Below are positions 24,733 to 33,683 of a stretch of 52,962 nucleotides of DNA, piece by piece. A model generated the notes under the pieces. It was not told the DNA's origin and did no database searches. It saw only the letters and a list, made by a program, of their open reading frames with translations. How positions within the stretch are numbered: position 1 is the first letter of the stretch; the number at the start of each line of letters is the position of its first letter. The stretch is from positions 1-52,962 of the forward strand of contig CAZTAO010000034.1 of the NCBI GenBank assembly GCA_964611645.1, read 5' to 3'. The stretch is from CAZTAO01 sp964611645 (lineage in GTDB: Bacteria > Armatimonadota > UBA5829). The translations under genes were made by a program, and so were the position numbers.

Positions 24733-26787
24733 CTACCGCCCTTTTGGCATTTCTCCGGTTACGAAGTAATAGGTAGCTCCTATGATCATGGATATTACGC
24801 CGGAGGTCATTTCGCCGGCAATCAGCCCAATCATTACCGGTTTGATGGTCCGATACACCGATCCTCCGCCGTACTTAGTAATCAGGACCTTGACCAACCA
24901 TCCCAACATAAACGAAGACGCAAGCGTCGAACCCGGCCCGGTGAACCACACAAGGAACAATACCGGATGCAGCGGCCATTTTGTCCATCTGAGTCTAGCG
25001 ACCGAGAACAGCAGCACCAGAACCAGGCCCGCCGCGAAAGTGGCCACCATTGTCGGTGACGGGGACAAGTTGGCGAAGCGCGCCCAGCCGTGAATATCCA
25101 GCGCCTGCGTGGCGGCGTTGTCGGGAGCGAGGCGCTGCGTGATGTTGGACATCTCCTGGAATGGGATCACCGGCACCCACCAGGTCTCCCAACCGCCCAT
25201 CGTGTCCGAGCCGCGGTCATACTGAAAGTAAAGCGTCACCGGGATAGCAACTGCAACGCCGATCAGCAGCGCAATAAGGATTATCGGCGCAATCTTGCGG
25301 ATGGGGACTTTGCGCATATCCAGCAGCTTGAGCGAGTTGGATACGAACGGCATCAGCGCTTCGCGGGTATCCGGCGCAAGCATGAGGGTGAACATGAATG
25401 TCATGATCAGCGCCATCGGGCCGAACGCCTTTGCCCCCAAAAAACCCATGAACAGGGCGACCGGTAGGAAGTAATGCTGGGTAACAAAAAACAAGCCGGT
25501 CTCAGCCACGACCCGGCTCATGACCACGAAGATTGCGGTGAGCAGTCCCAGGAACAGAATTGTGAGCTGCCAGTCCATCTGGCCGATGGTGCTAAGGTAT
25601 ACGGTCAGGGCGGCCATCGCGAGTATGAATGCCCGCGCGCCGGCAACAGATGTCACTTCCACGCCCTCGGCTTTACGAATCCTGAAAGCCGAAATCAGCA
25701 CCCCGAGGTAGTAATGGCGGCCAGTGTATAGCAGCATCAACAGGATACCTATATAGGCGCCCATCACCATGCCCGCCGTGGAGCTTATGTTGCCGTGGAC
25801 GAACGCGATGTCGCTGCCATTGTCTATGGAAATGCCGTAGCCGACAAGAGTCCCGATCAACAGAGCTTGCACATATGGCGCGATGCCCAGCGAAAGGGAA
25901 ACCTCCGAGGGCAGGAAATACGCGAATGCCAGGGCGGTGAATACTATACTTGGCGCCCAGATGCTCGGCACCTCTGCCCTTGCCAGCACCGGAAACAGCG
26001 GGCGGAGGGAGGCCAGGCTGATCCCCAGCGGAATCTGCATGAGCTTTGGGAAGTAACTGAAAGCGTAATTGTTGACCCCTATCAGCAGCACCGGGATCAT
26101 GCCGTACCAGAATAGCCGGTTGCGCAGGACGTCGGATATGGCCTGCGAAGCATTGGGCAGCAGGGAGTTGGTAAATGCGGCGATGGGATATGGAAGCTGC
26201 TCATGGTCGGCCCACTGCTTGTGAACCACAAGGGCCATTCCTATCATCGCGATCCAGAACAGCACAATCGCGGGCATCCAGAAGGAGATTGTTCGGGTCC
26301 ACGCGTACCAAGGCACTTGAGACAGCTTGATGTGCTTGTCTCCGGAGCCTTTGCCCTGCACAAACCCGCTCACCACCTCGGTGTCGTTCTCCTTGGTAAC
26401 ATCGGCGAGCATGTAGCGAGGAACCTTCTCGATAACCTTCTGCTCCTGCCACGCAGGTCGGGAGCGCTGGCTGTGGTAGGGCATAACGAGGGAGATGGTG
26501 AATGTGCGCATCAGCCCGCCGGACGGCACGCTGCACGCCGCCAGGACTATAGTCAGGATCACCGCAAGCTCAGCCCCCGAGAAACTCAGCCGCTTCCATA
26601 TCTTGAACATGAGGGGGTTGAGTGTCAGGACAAAGAGGATAAGCAGGCCGTAGACACCCGTCGGCATGAAGTTGCCGATCATCCCACGGTTGTGCATCAC
26701 GGCATCGTTGAAGTAAGTGATGCCGCAGATAACAACCGCGCCCAGCAGACCAAGGATTACAGCGCGAGGACTCACAGCTTGCTCCAT
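24733..26787 (-). CDS. DUF6785-type (OPT-like) multi-pass membrane protein
   Basis: A 684-residue membrane protein with about 14 hydrophobic segments. It carries MSRVVAETGLFFVTQHYFLP and a following LAPDTREALMPFVSNSLKL region, characteristic of DUF6785/DUF6784 proteins of Armatimonadota and related bacteria. I chose ATG at 26787; an upstream in-frame TTG (26862) is part of the -35 box. It begins the long minus-strand cassette and shares overall plan with the OPT-like protein at 14170-16158, so a pair flanks the FtsX genes. The substrate and function are unknown. Confidence 0.75.
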   Translation of the reverse strand: MEQAVSPRAVILGLLGAVVICGITYFNDAVMHNRGMIGNFMPTGVYGLLILFVLTLNPLMFKIWKRLSFSGAELAVILTIVLAACSVPSGGLMRTFTISLVMPYHSQRSRPAWQEQKVIEKVPRYMLADVTKENDTEVVSGFVQGKGSGDKHIKLSQVPWYAWTRTISFWMPAIVLFWIAMIGMALVVHKQWADHEQLPYPIAAFTNSLLPNASQAISDVLRNRLFWYGMIPVLLIGVNNYAFSYFPKLMQIPLGISLASLRPLFPVLARAEVPSIWAPSIVFTALAFAYFLPSEVSLSLGIAPYVQALLIGTLVGYGISIDNGSDIAFVHGNISSTAGMVMGAYIGILLMLLYTGRHYYLGVLISAFRIRKAEGVEVTSVAGARAFILAMAALTVYLSTIGQMDWQLTILFLGLLTAIFVVMSRVVAETGLFFVTQHYFLPVALFMGFLGAKAFGPMALIMTFMFTLMLAPDTREALMPFVSNSLKLLDMRKVPIRKIAPIILIALLIGVAVAIPVTLYFQYDRGSDTMGGWETWWVPVIPFQEMSNITQRLAPDNAATQALDIHGWARFANLSPSPTMVATFAAGLVLVLLFSVARLRWTKWPLHPVLFLVWFTGPGSTLASSFMLGWLVKVLITKYGGGSVYRTIKPVMIGLIAGEMTSGVISMIIGATYYFVTGEMPKGR

Positions 26788-26832
26788 GAACAACTTGATG
26801 GGATACTCGTAGGCACTGGGATGCTGGTGTCT

Positions 26833-26862
26833 ATTATATACGGGAAGTGTCGATACTATCAA
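26833..26862 (-). promoter_or_regulatory. Promoter of the OPT-like/FtsX cassette
   Basis: Minus strand TTGATA (26862-26857), an 18-base spacer, then TATAAT (26838-26833). The ATG at 26787 lies about 45 bases downstream of the -10. It is the only sigma70-like promoter I can find before the cassette, and its -35 lies about 15 bases beyond the preceding gene's stop. Confidence 0.65.
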
Positions 26863-26876
26863 GTGGCACTGACGGT

Positions 26877-27752
26877 CTACTCCAGCAGGAACGAAATCAG
26901 CTTGCGAGACTCGTAGAAGTGCGGACCGGGGGAATGGTCTACCCCGTGCAGGATCTCAAGGTCAGCCTTGCCCCCGAGCGCGCGGTATCTTCTCACCAAC
27001 AGGTCGGAGTTTTGCATCATCGACACGGTCCGGTCTTCGCAGCCGTGGGTGTGGAATATCCTGACTCCCGCCTCTGCGAGAGGGGCAAGGTTGTCGATCG
27101 GGTTGAACTCTCTCAGGCGGGATTCAAGCTCGGTTTGCGACAAGCCGTAGCCTAGACCGGGCGCGGCGGGGGAGTTGGGTCCCACGACCTTATCCAGCCC
27201 CGGCCAACTCGCGAGGTCGGTTGCCGGGAATATGCCCCCGATCCTGTCGACGCACTCGGGATGCCGAAACGCCCACCCGTACTGCATCAAGCCACCGTTG
27301 CTCTGGCCCAGAAGTCGGGCCTTGGGGTTGAGATGATGCTCCTGCCGGAGCTTGTGGTAGAACTCATCAAACAGCTCCGCGCCCGCCGGGCTGCCGAGGG
27401 TTGGCCCGCACAGGATTCCCACAACGTGGAAGCCTTTTGCCAGGGCACGATCCACCAACACCTGATAGTCGGTTTTGTACTCCGGCTTCTCTTTGGAGGC
27501 GTTGGTGGGCTGAAGCAGGGGGATGCCGTGAGACGCTGCGGCGAGCCAAACCCACCGTCGGTCGGGATCGACCTTGCCGGTGGGCACTATCACGTATGCG
27601 TCGTAGTCTCGGATTCTCAGCATTATCAGCTTGCCTAGCCGGAACGCGCCGGGATCATCGAGCTTATATCTCGGCGCGTCGACGGCGTATGCGCTCTGCA
27701 TCATAGTCCAGAACATAATCGCGATTCCTGCCTGGCGAGCAACCTTAAGCAT
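26877..27752 (-). CDS. Secreted alpha/beta-hydrolase (esterase-like)
   Basis: A 291-residue protein with a signal peptide (MLKVARQAGIAIMFWTMMQSAYA). The nucleophile elbow is GQSNGG, the acid is probably in HTHGCEDRT, and the histidine in HGVDHSPGPH, giving a Ser-Asp-His triad in the right order for a poly(3-hydroxybutyrate)-depolymerase or PET-esterase-like fold. It starts 20 bases after the upstream sialidase stop, so it is probably cotranscribed and may deacylate the same glycan or glycoprotein. Substrate unknown. Confidence 0.8.
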   Translation of the reverse strand: MLKVARQAGIAIMFWTMMQSAYAVDAPRYKLDDPGAFRLGKLIMLRIRDYDAYVIVPTGKVDPDRRWVWLAAASHGIPLLQPTNASKEKPEYKTDYQVLVDRALAKGFHVVGILCGPTLGSPAGAELFDEFYHKLRQEHHLNPKARLLGQSNGGLMQYGWAFRHPECVDRIGGIFPATDLASWPGLDKVVGPNSPAAPGLGYGLSQTELESRLREFNPIDNLAPLAEAGVRIFHTHGCEDRTVSMMQNSDLLVRRYRALGGKADLEILHGVDHSPGPHFYESRKLISFLLE

Positions 27753-27772
27753 GTCAGCCAGCCGAACCTTCC

Positions 27773-29047
27773 CTACTTATTGGGCGCGGGCAACAGGTCT
27801 ATTCCCGAGTAGTCGGGCCTGATGCGGAACCTGATGTTCATGACCGCATTGGACTTGGCGTCATCCGTGCCGTGCCCTCCGGACTTGATATAGGTAGTCC
27901 AGATCGATCCGTCGGGAAGCTGGATGCCTTTGCCGTAGCCGTATGTGTTGTCGATCAGGAAGCCCCATTTCTCGTTGGGGGCGATCCAGGTCTTGCCGCC
28001 ATCGCGGCTGAATATGCATCGAAGTCCGCCCGCGCCGTATGAGCCGTGAATGCACAGCAGGGTGCCGTCTTTGAGCACCTGCAAAGAAGGCGCAAACAGC
28101 CTCATGCCGATGGTAGTGAACGGGGTCCAAGTCTTGCCACGGTCATACGACCACGCGATATCGCTCTCCGGTCGCGCGAGGAAGACCATGCTGCCGTCGG
28201 GAAGCTCGGTGATGGTGGGTTCGGACAGTTCATGCGCGGAAGGCAGAATGGAAATAACCTTCCAGTCCTTGCCGTCGTTGGTGGATCGCAGCACCGCCCC
28301 CTGCCAGTTGGCGCCGCCCTTTGGCTGGCCATCGATGGCCATGTATATATAGCCGTCCATAGCCTGGATCAGCGGACCGTTTGTCTCATCGGCCAGGAAA
28401 GGGGTAGGGATCTGTTTTGGTTTGGACCAGGTCAGTCCCTTGTCCGTGGAGCGGGTGACCATAGTCCTGAAGCCCACGTCTTTGCGTGTCTTGAAGTCGC
28501 CCAGCGAACCCATGAAGAACGTGGCAATGATCGTGCCTTTCTTGGTCTCCAGGAATGCCGGATGGCGGTCGTCCCAAGCGGTATCAACCATGACGTAGGG
28601 CTTGCTCCAGGTCTTGCCGTTGTCGGTGGAGCGGACAATCATCGCCTGGCCGCCCCTCGGGGCATCCATATCGGCGGGCATCCCCATGCCCTGATACTGC
28701 TTCACTTCCGCCGCGGACTCAGGAGCATAGGGCGTTGGGGCGGAGAAGTGCCAGTAGCCGGCGTTGAACCCAACCAACATGGTGCCATTGCGCAGGCGGA
28801 TGGGGTAATCCCACCCGACGAACCCCCGATAGCCGGGGAATGGGTCGGGCTCGTTGACTCCGGTACCTACCAGAACTGCGTGGCACTGGTCGGGAGTTGC
28901 CACGGATTCGCCATTTGCGACCACCTTGACTGTCACCTTCGGGGCTACCTTTGGTGTCTGCGCCGCGATGGCGACAGACCAGCATAACAACAGCACTGCC
29001 GCAAGGGCTGCGGTCATCAGTGCGAATCGGGTCAGATCGATTTTCAA
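27773..29047 (-). CDS. Secreted Asp-box sialidase-like (BNR) protein
   Basis: A 424-residue exported protein of the sialidase beta-propeller superfamily. The signal peptide runs through LLLCWSVAIAAQ. Five Asp-box repeats are visible: STDNGKTW, STDKGLTW, STNDGKDW, SYDRGKTW and SRDGGKTW. The start is TTG at 29047 with GGAGG six bases upstream; an upstream frame to 29140 would lack a ribosome site. It is closely related along its whole length to the neighbour at 29237-30481, ending in the same SGIDLLPAPNK. The catalytic residues of true sialidases cannot be assigned by eye, so it may be a glycosidase or a binding protein. Confidence 0.82.
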   Translation of the reverse strand: MKIDLTRFALMTAALAAVLLLCWSVAIAAQTPKVAPKVTVKVVANGESVATPDQCHAVLVGTGVNEPDPFPGYRGFVGWDYPIRLRNGTMLVGFNAGYWHFSAPTPYAPESAAEVKQYQGMGMPADMDAPRGGQAMIVRSTDNGKTWSKPYVMVDTAWDDRHPAFLETKKGTIIATFFMGSLGDFKTRKDVGFRTMVTRSTDKGLTWSKPKQIPTPFLADETNGPLIQAMDGYIYMAIDGQPKGGANWQGAVLRSTNDGKDWKVISILPSAHELSEPTITELPDGSMVFLARPESDIAWSYDRGKTWTPFTTIGMRLFAPSLQVLKDGTLLCIHGSYGAGGLRCIFSRDGGKTWIAPNEKWGFLIDNTYGYGKGIQLPDGSIWTTYIKSGGHGTDDAKSNAVMNIRFRIRPDYSGIDLLPAPNK

Positions 29048-29099
29048 GTGGGGCCTCCTATCGGTAACCGGATACGTCGCTTTTCGTCCGGCAAGTTTG

Positions 29100-29108
29100 A
29101 GGATAGCA
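29100..29108 (-). promoter_or_regulatory. Shared upstream motif of the first sialidase-like gene
   Basis: Minus strand TGCTATCCTC lies 53 bases before the TTG start. The paralogue has TGCTATTCTC at the matching place (30541-30549). This could be an extended -10 (TGnTATnnT). No -35 is evident. Confidence 0.35.
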
Positions 29109-29147
29109 TATCGCGGCGTCATGCGCAAACCTGTCCCCATCCCCTGG

Positions 29148-29216
29148 CCCCTTCCCCAAGTTTGGGGAAGGGGAAAGAAGACAGATGCGCAACTCCCTCT
29201 CCAAACTTGGAGAGGG
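29148..29216. repeat. Two G/C-rich palindromes between the sialidase-like genes
   Basis: CCCCTTCCCCAA/TTGGGGAAGGGG (29148-29173) and CCCTCTCCAA/TTGGAGAGGG (29195-29216) are two perfect palindromic hairpins. They resemble dispersed repeats in many environmental genomes and may end or stabilise the 29237-30481 transcript. Confidence 0.6.
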
Positions 29217-29236
29217 CTGGGGTGAGGGTGGCCGTC

Positions 29237-30481
29237 CTACTTGTTAGGCGCGGGCAACAGGTCTATGCCCGAGTAGTCGGGGCGGATCCGCATTCTGATG
29301 TTCATTACGGCGTTGGTCTTGGCATCCTCCGGAGAATGCCCGCCGGACTTGATGTAGGTGATCCAGATGGACCCGTCGGGAAGCTGGGTCCCCTTGCCGT
29401 AGCCGTATGTGTTGTCTATCAGGAACCCGTATTTCTCATTGGGCGCGATCCAGGTCTTGCCGCCGTCGCGGCTGAATGTGCAGCGGAGCCCGCCCGCCGC
29501 GTATGAGCCGTGAATACTCAACAGGGTGCCATCCTTGAGCGTGAGCAGGGACGGCGCATAGAGCTGCCAGCCGAGGGTGGCAAACGGTGTCCAGGTCTTG
29601 CCGCCGTCATACGACCACGCGATGTCGCTGTCTTTCCGGGCAATTATCGCCATTGAGCCGTCGTGCAGTTGCGCAAGGCTAAGCTCGTACATATCGTGGT
29701 CGGTCTTCAGGGTGGAGAGAATCTTCCAGGTCTTGCCGTTGTCCGTGGATCGGAGCACGGCCGCCTCGGAGAGCTTGCTGCCCTCGCGAGCCCCGTCTAT
29801 TACCGCATATATCGAGCCGTCCTTCGCAAGCACCAGCGGACCATCTATCTCATCTCCTGAGAACGGCGACGGCAACCGCTTCGGCTCCGACCAGGTCCGT
29901 CCTTTGTCGGTTGAACGGGTGTATACCGAGTGAGCGCCCCCCTTGTCCCCAAGGGCCCACTCAAAGAATGTGGCGATGATAGTGCCATTCAGGGCTTCCA
30001 CGAACGCCGGGTGGCGGTCGTCCCAGGGGCTGTCGACTATGGTTTCCGGCTTGCTCCAGGTCTTGCCGTTATCCGTGGAACGAACGAGCATCGCCCGGCC
30101 TCCCCTGGGGGCGTCGATGACAGGCATACCTATCTTTATGTAGCCTTCAGCCTCGCCGCCGCTGATGGGAGTCGGAGGTGAGCCGTGCCAGTAGCCGGCG
30201 CTGAAGCCGACAATCATCGTGCCGTCCTTGAGCCGAATCGGTGACTCCCACCCTACAAACCCGCCGTAGCCGGGGAATGGGTCGGGCTGGTTGACTCCGG
30301 GGCCTACAAGAACTGCGTGGCACTCGGCTGGAGTCGCCACGGAATCGCCGTTGGCAACTACTTTGATTGTCACCTTGGGGGCTTCCTTGGGAGTCTGTGC
30401 CGCGAATGCAGCACAGGCAAGAAGCAACAGAACTGCCAACATACTGGGTATCAGTGCGAAATGGGTCATATCAAGCTTCAA
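29237..30481 (-). CDS. Secreted Asp-box sialidase-like (BNR) protein, paralogue
   Basis: A 414-residue paralogue of the downstream gene, with signal peptide LLLLACAAFAAQ and five Asp boxes (STDNGKTW, STDKGRTW, STDNGKTW, SYDGGKTW and SRDGGKTW). The start is TTG at 30481, with GGAGG nine bases upstream, exactly as in the paralogue. The two differ mainly in the third blade and in inserts near the front. The pair looks like a tandem duplication that has diverged. It lies divergent to the DUF1549 gene. Confidence 0.82.
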   Translation of the reverse strand: MKLDMTHFALIPSMLAVLLLLACAAFAAQTPKEAPKVTIKVVANGDSVATPAECHAVLVGPGVNQPDPFPGYGGFVGWESPIRLKDGTMIVGFSAGYWHGSPPTPISGGEAEGYIKIGMPVIDAPRGGRAMLVRSTDNGKTWSKPETIVDSPWDDRHPAFVEALNGTIIATFFEWALGDKGGAHSVYTRSTDKGRTWSEPKRLPSPFSGDEIDGPLVLAKDGSIYAVIDGAREGSKLSEAAVLRSTDNGKTWKILSTLKTDHDMYELSLAQLHDGSMAIIARKDSDIAWSYDGGKTWTPFATLGWQLYAPSLLTLKDGTLLSIHGSYAAGGLRCTFSRDGGKTWIAPNEKYGFLIDNTYGYGKGTQLPDGSIWITYIKSGGHSPEDAKTNAVMNIRMRIRPDYSGIDLLPAPNK

Positions 30482-30540
30482 CTGAAGACACCTCCGTCTG
30501 GTAATAGGTCGGAGAGAAGTTTTGTCCCAACCTCAGCTTG

Positions 30541-30549
30541 AGAATAGCA
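30541..30549 (-). promoter_or_regulatory. Shared upstream motif of the second sialidase-like gene
   Basis: Minus strand TGCTATTCTC, 60 bases before the TTG start, matching the element at 29100-29108. It may be a weak extended -10. Confidence 0.35.
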
Positions 30550-30645
30550 CATCAACTCCGCCGCATGCAAACGCCTGCAACATCACCTATGCTCGATTGT
30601 CTGGTCGCCGAACTGTTACCAATGGCGACATTGTGACGTCTATAG

Positions 30646-30654
30646 TGATATAAT
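30646..30654 (+). promoter_or_regulatory. Extended -10 promoter of the DUF1549 operon
   Basis: TGATATAAT is a perfect extended -10, the third TGnTATAAT in the window. GCGACA 18 bases upstream is a weak -35. The leader to the GTG start at 30732 would be about 70 bases. Confidence 0.6.
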
Positions 30655-30731
30655 CCGACAGAAGCATCAGTCGGACCTCGATTCTGATACGCTAATTGCG
30701 TCTGAACTGTCTGCAATGGGGAGAATGCGTC

Positions 30732-32312
30732 GTGATATGCCTGCGAAGGCTTCTGGTATTGGCATCGGTCGGTGTGTTATTAACGTGCGCGGCGGCTGTG
30801 TCCGCGCAAGACAAGGCCGCTTCGCCATTTGAAGACTCGAAATGGTCGACTCCGGCGAATGCTGTAGATGCTCCGGTGACTGCCGCCCTCGCTAAGTGCG
30901 GCGTCAAGCTGCGGAACCAGTGCTCGGACGGGGTGTTCATAAGGCGTGTGTATCTGGACGCCATCGGCACTCTTCCCACGCCCCAGGAAACCGCCGCATT
31001 CTTCAAAGACACCCGCCCCGACAAACGCGCCGCCCTGATCGAGAGCCTGTTTGCCAGGGATGAGTTCGCGGACTATTGGGCTATGAAGTGGTGCGACGTG
31101 CTGCGGGTGAAATCCGAGTTTCCCGTGAACCTCTGGCCCAACGCTGTGCAGGCCTACCACCGCTGGGTTCGGGACGCTGTCCGTGACAACAAACCCTATG
31201 ACCAGTTCGCCAGAGAGCTGCTTACCTCCAGCGGCAGCAACTTCCGCGTGCCGCCGGTCAACTTCTACCGGGCCGTGCAGGGCCGAGACCCATCATCCAT
31301 AGCCAAAGCAGTGGCGCTGACGCTTATGGGCTCGCGTTTTGACCTCTGGCCGAAGGCTCGCCAGGAGGGCATGGCCGCGTTCTTCTCCAGGGTCGGATAC
31401 AAGAAGACCGATGAATGGAAAGAGGAGATTGTATACCTTGACCCGGCTGCGGACAAGCCTGTAAGCGCCGTCTTCCCGGATGGCTCCAAAGCAAGCCTGC
31501 CGGTGGGGACAGACCCCCGCGAGGCTTTTGCCAACTGGCTGCTGGCCAGGGACAACAAGTGGTTCGCGCGCAGCGTTGTGAACCGTATTTGGGGTTGGAC
31601 CATGGGCCACGGGATCATCGAAGAAGTTGACGATATACGAGCGGACAATCCTCCCGCAAGCCCTGAGACCCTGGCGTGCCTGGAGAAGGAACTGGTGAAG
31701 TCCAACTACGATCTTCGCCATATCTTTCGGCTGATCTTCAACTCCCGCACCTACCAGCAGTCTTCCGTTCCAAACAATGACATCGCGGACCCAAAGGTCC
31801 AGTTCGCGCACTATACCCCGAGGCAGTTGGATGCGGAGGTCCTGATAGACGCGCTGTGCTGGATTAGCGGCGATTCGGAGAGCTACTCCAGCCCGATTCC
31901 GGAGCCGTTCACGTTCATACCAAGAGACCAGCGGACTATCGCGCTTGCGGACGGCAGCATCACCAGCGCGTTCCTCACCAGGTTCGGCAGGCCGTCGCGC
32001 GATACCGGCCTGGCTTCGGAGCGCGGCACTCAGCCGACCGACACCCAGCGCCTCTATATGCTCAACTCAAGCGACATCCAGCGCAGGATCACAAGCAGCC
32101 CCCTGCTGCGAGCAGTTCAGACCTCCGGGCGGGGAAACCCGGGCAAGATCATCCGGGGAGTCTACGTGGTGCTGCTGTCGCGCCTGCCAACAGCGGCGGA
32201 ACTGGCCATCGCAGAAAGCTACTTCAAGACCAAGGCCCTGCCCGAAAGGGATGCCGCCAACGACCTCGCCTGGGCGCTAATCAACAGCAAGGAGTTTCTC
32301 TACCGGCACTGA
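30732..32312 (+). CDS. DUF1549/DUF1553 (planctomycete-type) secreted protein
   Basis: A 526-residue exported protein. The DUF1549 core is RRVYLDAIGTLPTPQETAAF (about residues 70-90) and the DUF1553 part contains SVVNRIWGWTMGHGIIEEVD, PPASPETL and FNSRTYQQSS. The heme motif CxxCH seen in many family members is absent. The start is GTG at 30732 with GGGGAG seven bases upstream, giving a signal peptide (LLVLASVGVLLTCAAAVSAQ). It is followed 25 bases later by DUF1501, the usual partner. Function is unknown; in Planctomycetes these pairs are numerous and tied to polysaccharide or sulfated-glycan loci. Confidence 0.85.
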   Translation: MICLRRLLVLASVGVLLTCAAAVSAQDKAASPFEDSKWSTPANAVDAPVTAALAKCGVKLRNQCSDGVFIRRVYLDAIGTLPTPQETAAFFKDTRPDKRAALIESLFARDEFADYWAMKWCDVLRVKSEFPVNLWPNAVQAYHRWVRDAVRDNKPYDQFARELLTSSGSNFRVPPVNFYRAVQGRDPSSIAKAVALTLMGSRFDLWPKARQEGMAAFFSRVGYKKTDEWKEEIVYLDPAADKPVSAVFPDGSKASLPVGTDPREAFANWLLARDNKWFARSVVNRIWGWTMGHGIIEEVDDIRADNPPASPETLACLEKELVKSNYDLRHIFRLIFNSRTYQQSSVPNNDIADPKVQFAHYTPRQLDAEVLIDALCWISGDSESYSSPIPEPFTFIPRDQRTIALADGSITSAFLTRFGRPSRDTGLASERGTQPTDTQRLYMLNSSDIQRRITSSPLLRAVQTSGRGNPGKIIRGVYVVLLSRLPTAAELAIAESYFKTKALPERDAANDLAWALINSKEFLYRH

Positions 32313-32337
32313 TGCCGTGCGGAGCGAAGGACATCGA

Positions 32338-33681
32338 ATGAAGACACGAACAACCACAATTGGCCGCGTCCGTATCACCCGGCTGGGACTTGGGCTGTTG
32401 GTGGCGGGGATTCTTGTGATTGCCGCGTGCGAGAGGCTGGCGGCGCAGACTCCCGCCAAACCCCACGCCAAGGCGGTTATCCAGATATGGATGTGGGGTG
32501 GGCCTCCGCAGGTCGACACCTTCGACCCCAAGCCGGACGCGGGCTACGACTACGCCGGTCCGCTCAGCAAGCCCATCGAGACCAACGTGAAAGGCATCCG
32601 GATCGGCGAACTGCTCCCGCTTCTTGCGCAGCAGGCCGACAAATACTCCATCATCCGCAGCATGACCCACGGCATCGCCGGTCACGAGACCGCCGCCTAC
32701 ATGATGCAGACGGGCCACGCGCCCGGGGTAGGGCTTCTTTACCCGTCGCTGGGAGCGATTCTCTCGGTTTTCAAAGGCTACGAGCATGGTTACTCTGGCC
32801 TGATACCTCCCTATATTGTGCTCACGGAGACCCAGGGCAGGTTCTCTGAGGAGGGCTTCCTGGGACCCAAGTATAAACCGTTCGCCACCGGCGGCGACCC
32901 CAGCCAGAAGATATATGCGGTGGAAGGGATAGTCGCGCAGGGCATCACCGACACCCGCCAGCGCAACCGCCGCGAACTGATGCACCAGTTGGACTCCCTG
33001 GGAAGCGCAATGCCGGGCACTCCGGTCTTCGGGGCGCTCGACAAATGCGAGGAGAAAGCTTACGAACTCATACTCGGCGACACCCGCAAGGTGTTCGACC
33101 TGTCGCAGGAGTCCGACGCCGTAAGAGACAAGTATGGCCGCAACTGGTTCGGACAATCGTGCTTGATGGCGCGGCGGTTGGTTGAAAGCGGCGTGCCATA
33201 CATCACCATCAACTACAAAGGCTGGGACACCCACAAGCAGCACTTCCAGGCAATGAACCGTAACCTGCCGATGATGGACCAGGGGATGGCGGCTTTGCTG
33301 CAGGACCTCTCGGACAAAGGCCTTCTGGATTCTACCATAGTCTGGTGGGGTGGGGAGTTTGGGCGGACCCCGAAGATCGACTGGAACGCGCCGTGGAACG
33401 GCGGGCGCGGGCATTACGGCAAGTGCTTCACGCACGTGGTCGCGGGCGGGGGCTTCAAGGGCGGGCAGGTGGTCGGCGCATCCGACGCAACCGGCGGAAC
33501 CGTGCTGGAACGTCCCGTGTATCCGCAGGACCTGATAGGAAGCATCCTGGAACTGCTGGGCATAGACCCCGACGGCCCTCTGCCTAATGACCGGGGATTG
33601 GATATCAAGGTGATGCCATCGGAGCAAAGCGGACCCGGGCGCGGCAGGCTCAAAGAGATCATGCCGGTCGGAGGACAGTGA
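32338..33681 (+). CDS. DUF1501 secreted protein (sulfatase/phosphatase-fold)
   Basis: A 447-residue exported protein with an N-terminal membrane segment and AAQ signal end. DUF1501 motifs include IQIWMWGGPPQVDTFDPKP near residue 60, SMTHGIAGHETAAY and GGEFGRTP near the C-terminus. The family fold is related to alkaline-phosphatase/sulfatase enzymes, but no catalytic nucleophile has been shown. The start is ATG at 32338 with GAAGGA six bases upstream. It precedes the PPC-type gene whose start lies two bases past its stop. Confidence 0.85.
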   Translation: MKTRTTTIGRVRITRLGLGLLVAGILVIAACERLAAQTPAKPHAKAVIQIWMWGGPPQVDTFDPKPDAGYDYAGPLSKPIETNVKGIRIGELLPLLAQQADKYSIIRSMTHGIAGHETAAYMMQTGHAPGVGLLYPSLGAILSVFKGYEHGYSGLIPPYIVLTETQGRFSEEGFLGPKYKPFATGGDPSQKIYAVEGIVAQGITDTRQRNRRELMHQLDSLGSAMPGTPVFGALDKCEEKAYELILGDTRKVFDLSQESDAVRDKYGRNWFGQSCLMARRLVESGVPYITINYKGWDTHKQHFQAMNRNLPMMDQGMAALLQDLSDKGLLDSTIVWWGGEFGRTPKIDWNAPWNGGRGHYGKCFTHVVAGGGFKGGQVVGASDATGGTVLERPVYPQDLIGSILELLGIDPDGPLPNDRGLDIKVMPSEQSGPGRGRLKEIMPVGGQ

Positions 33682-33683
33682 CG

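Noticed and set aside
26788..26862. TTG at 26862 as the start of the OPT-like gene
   Set aside because: It lies within the -35 box of a good promoter and has no ribosome site; ATG 26787 is downstream of the predicted transcript start.
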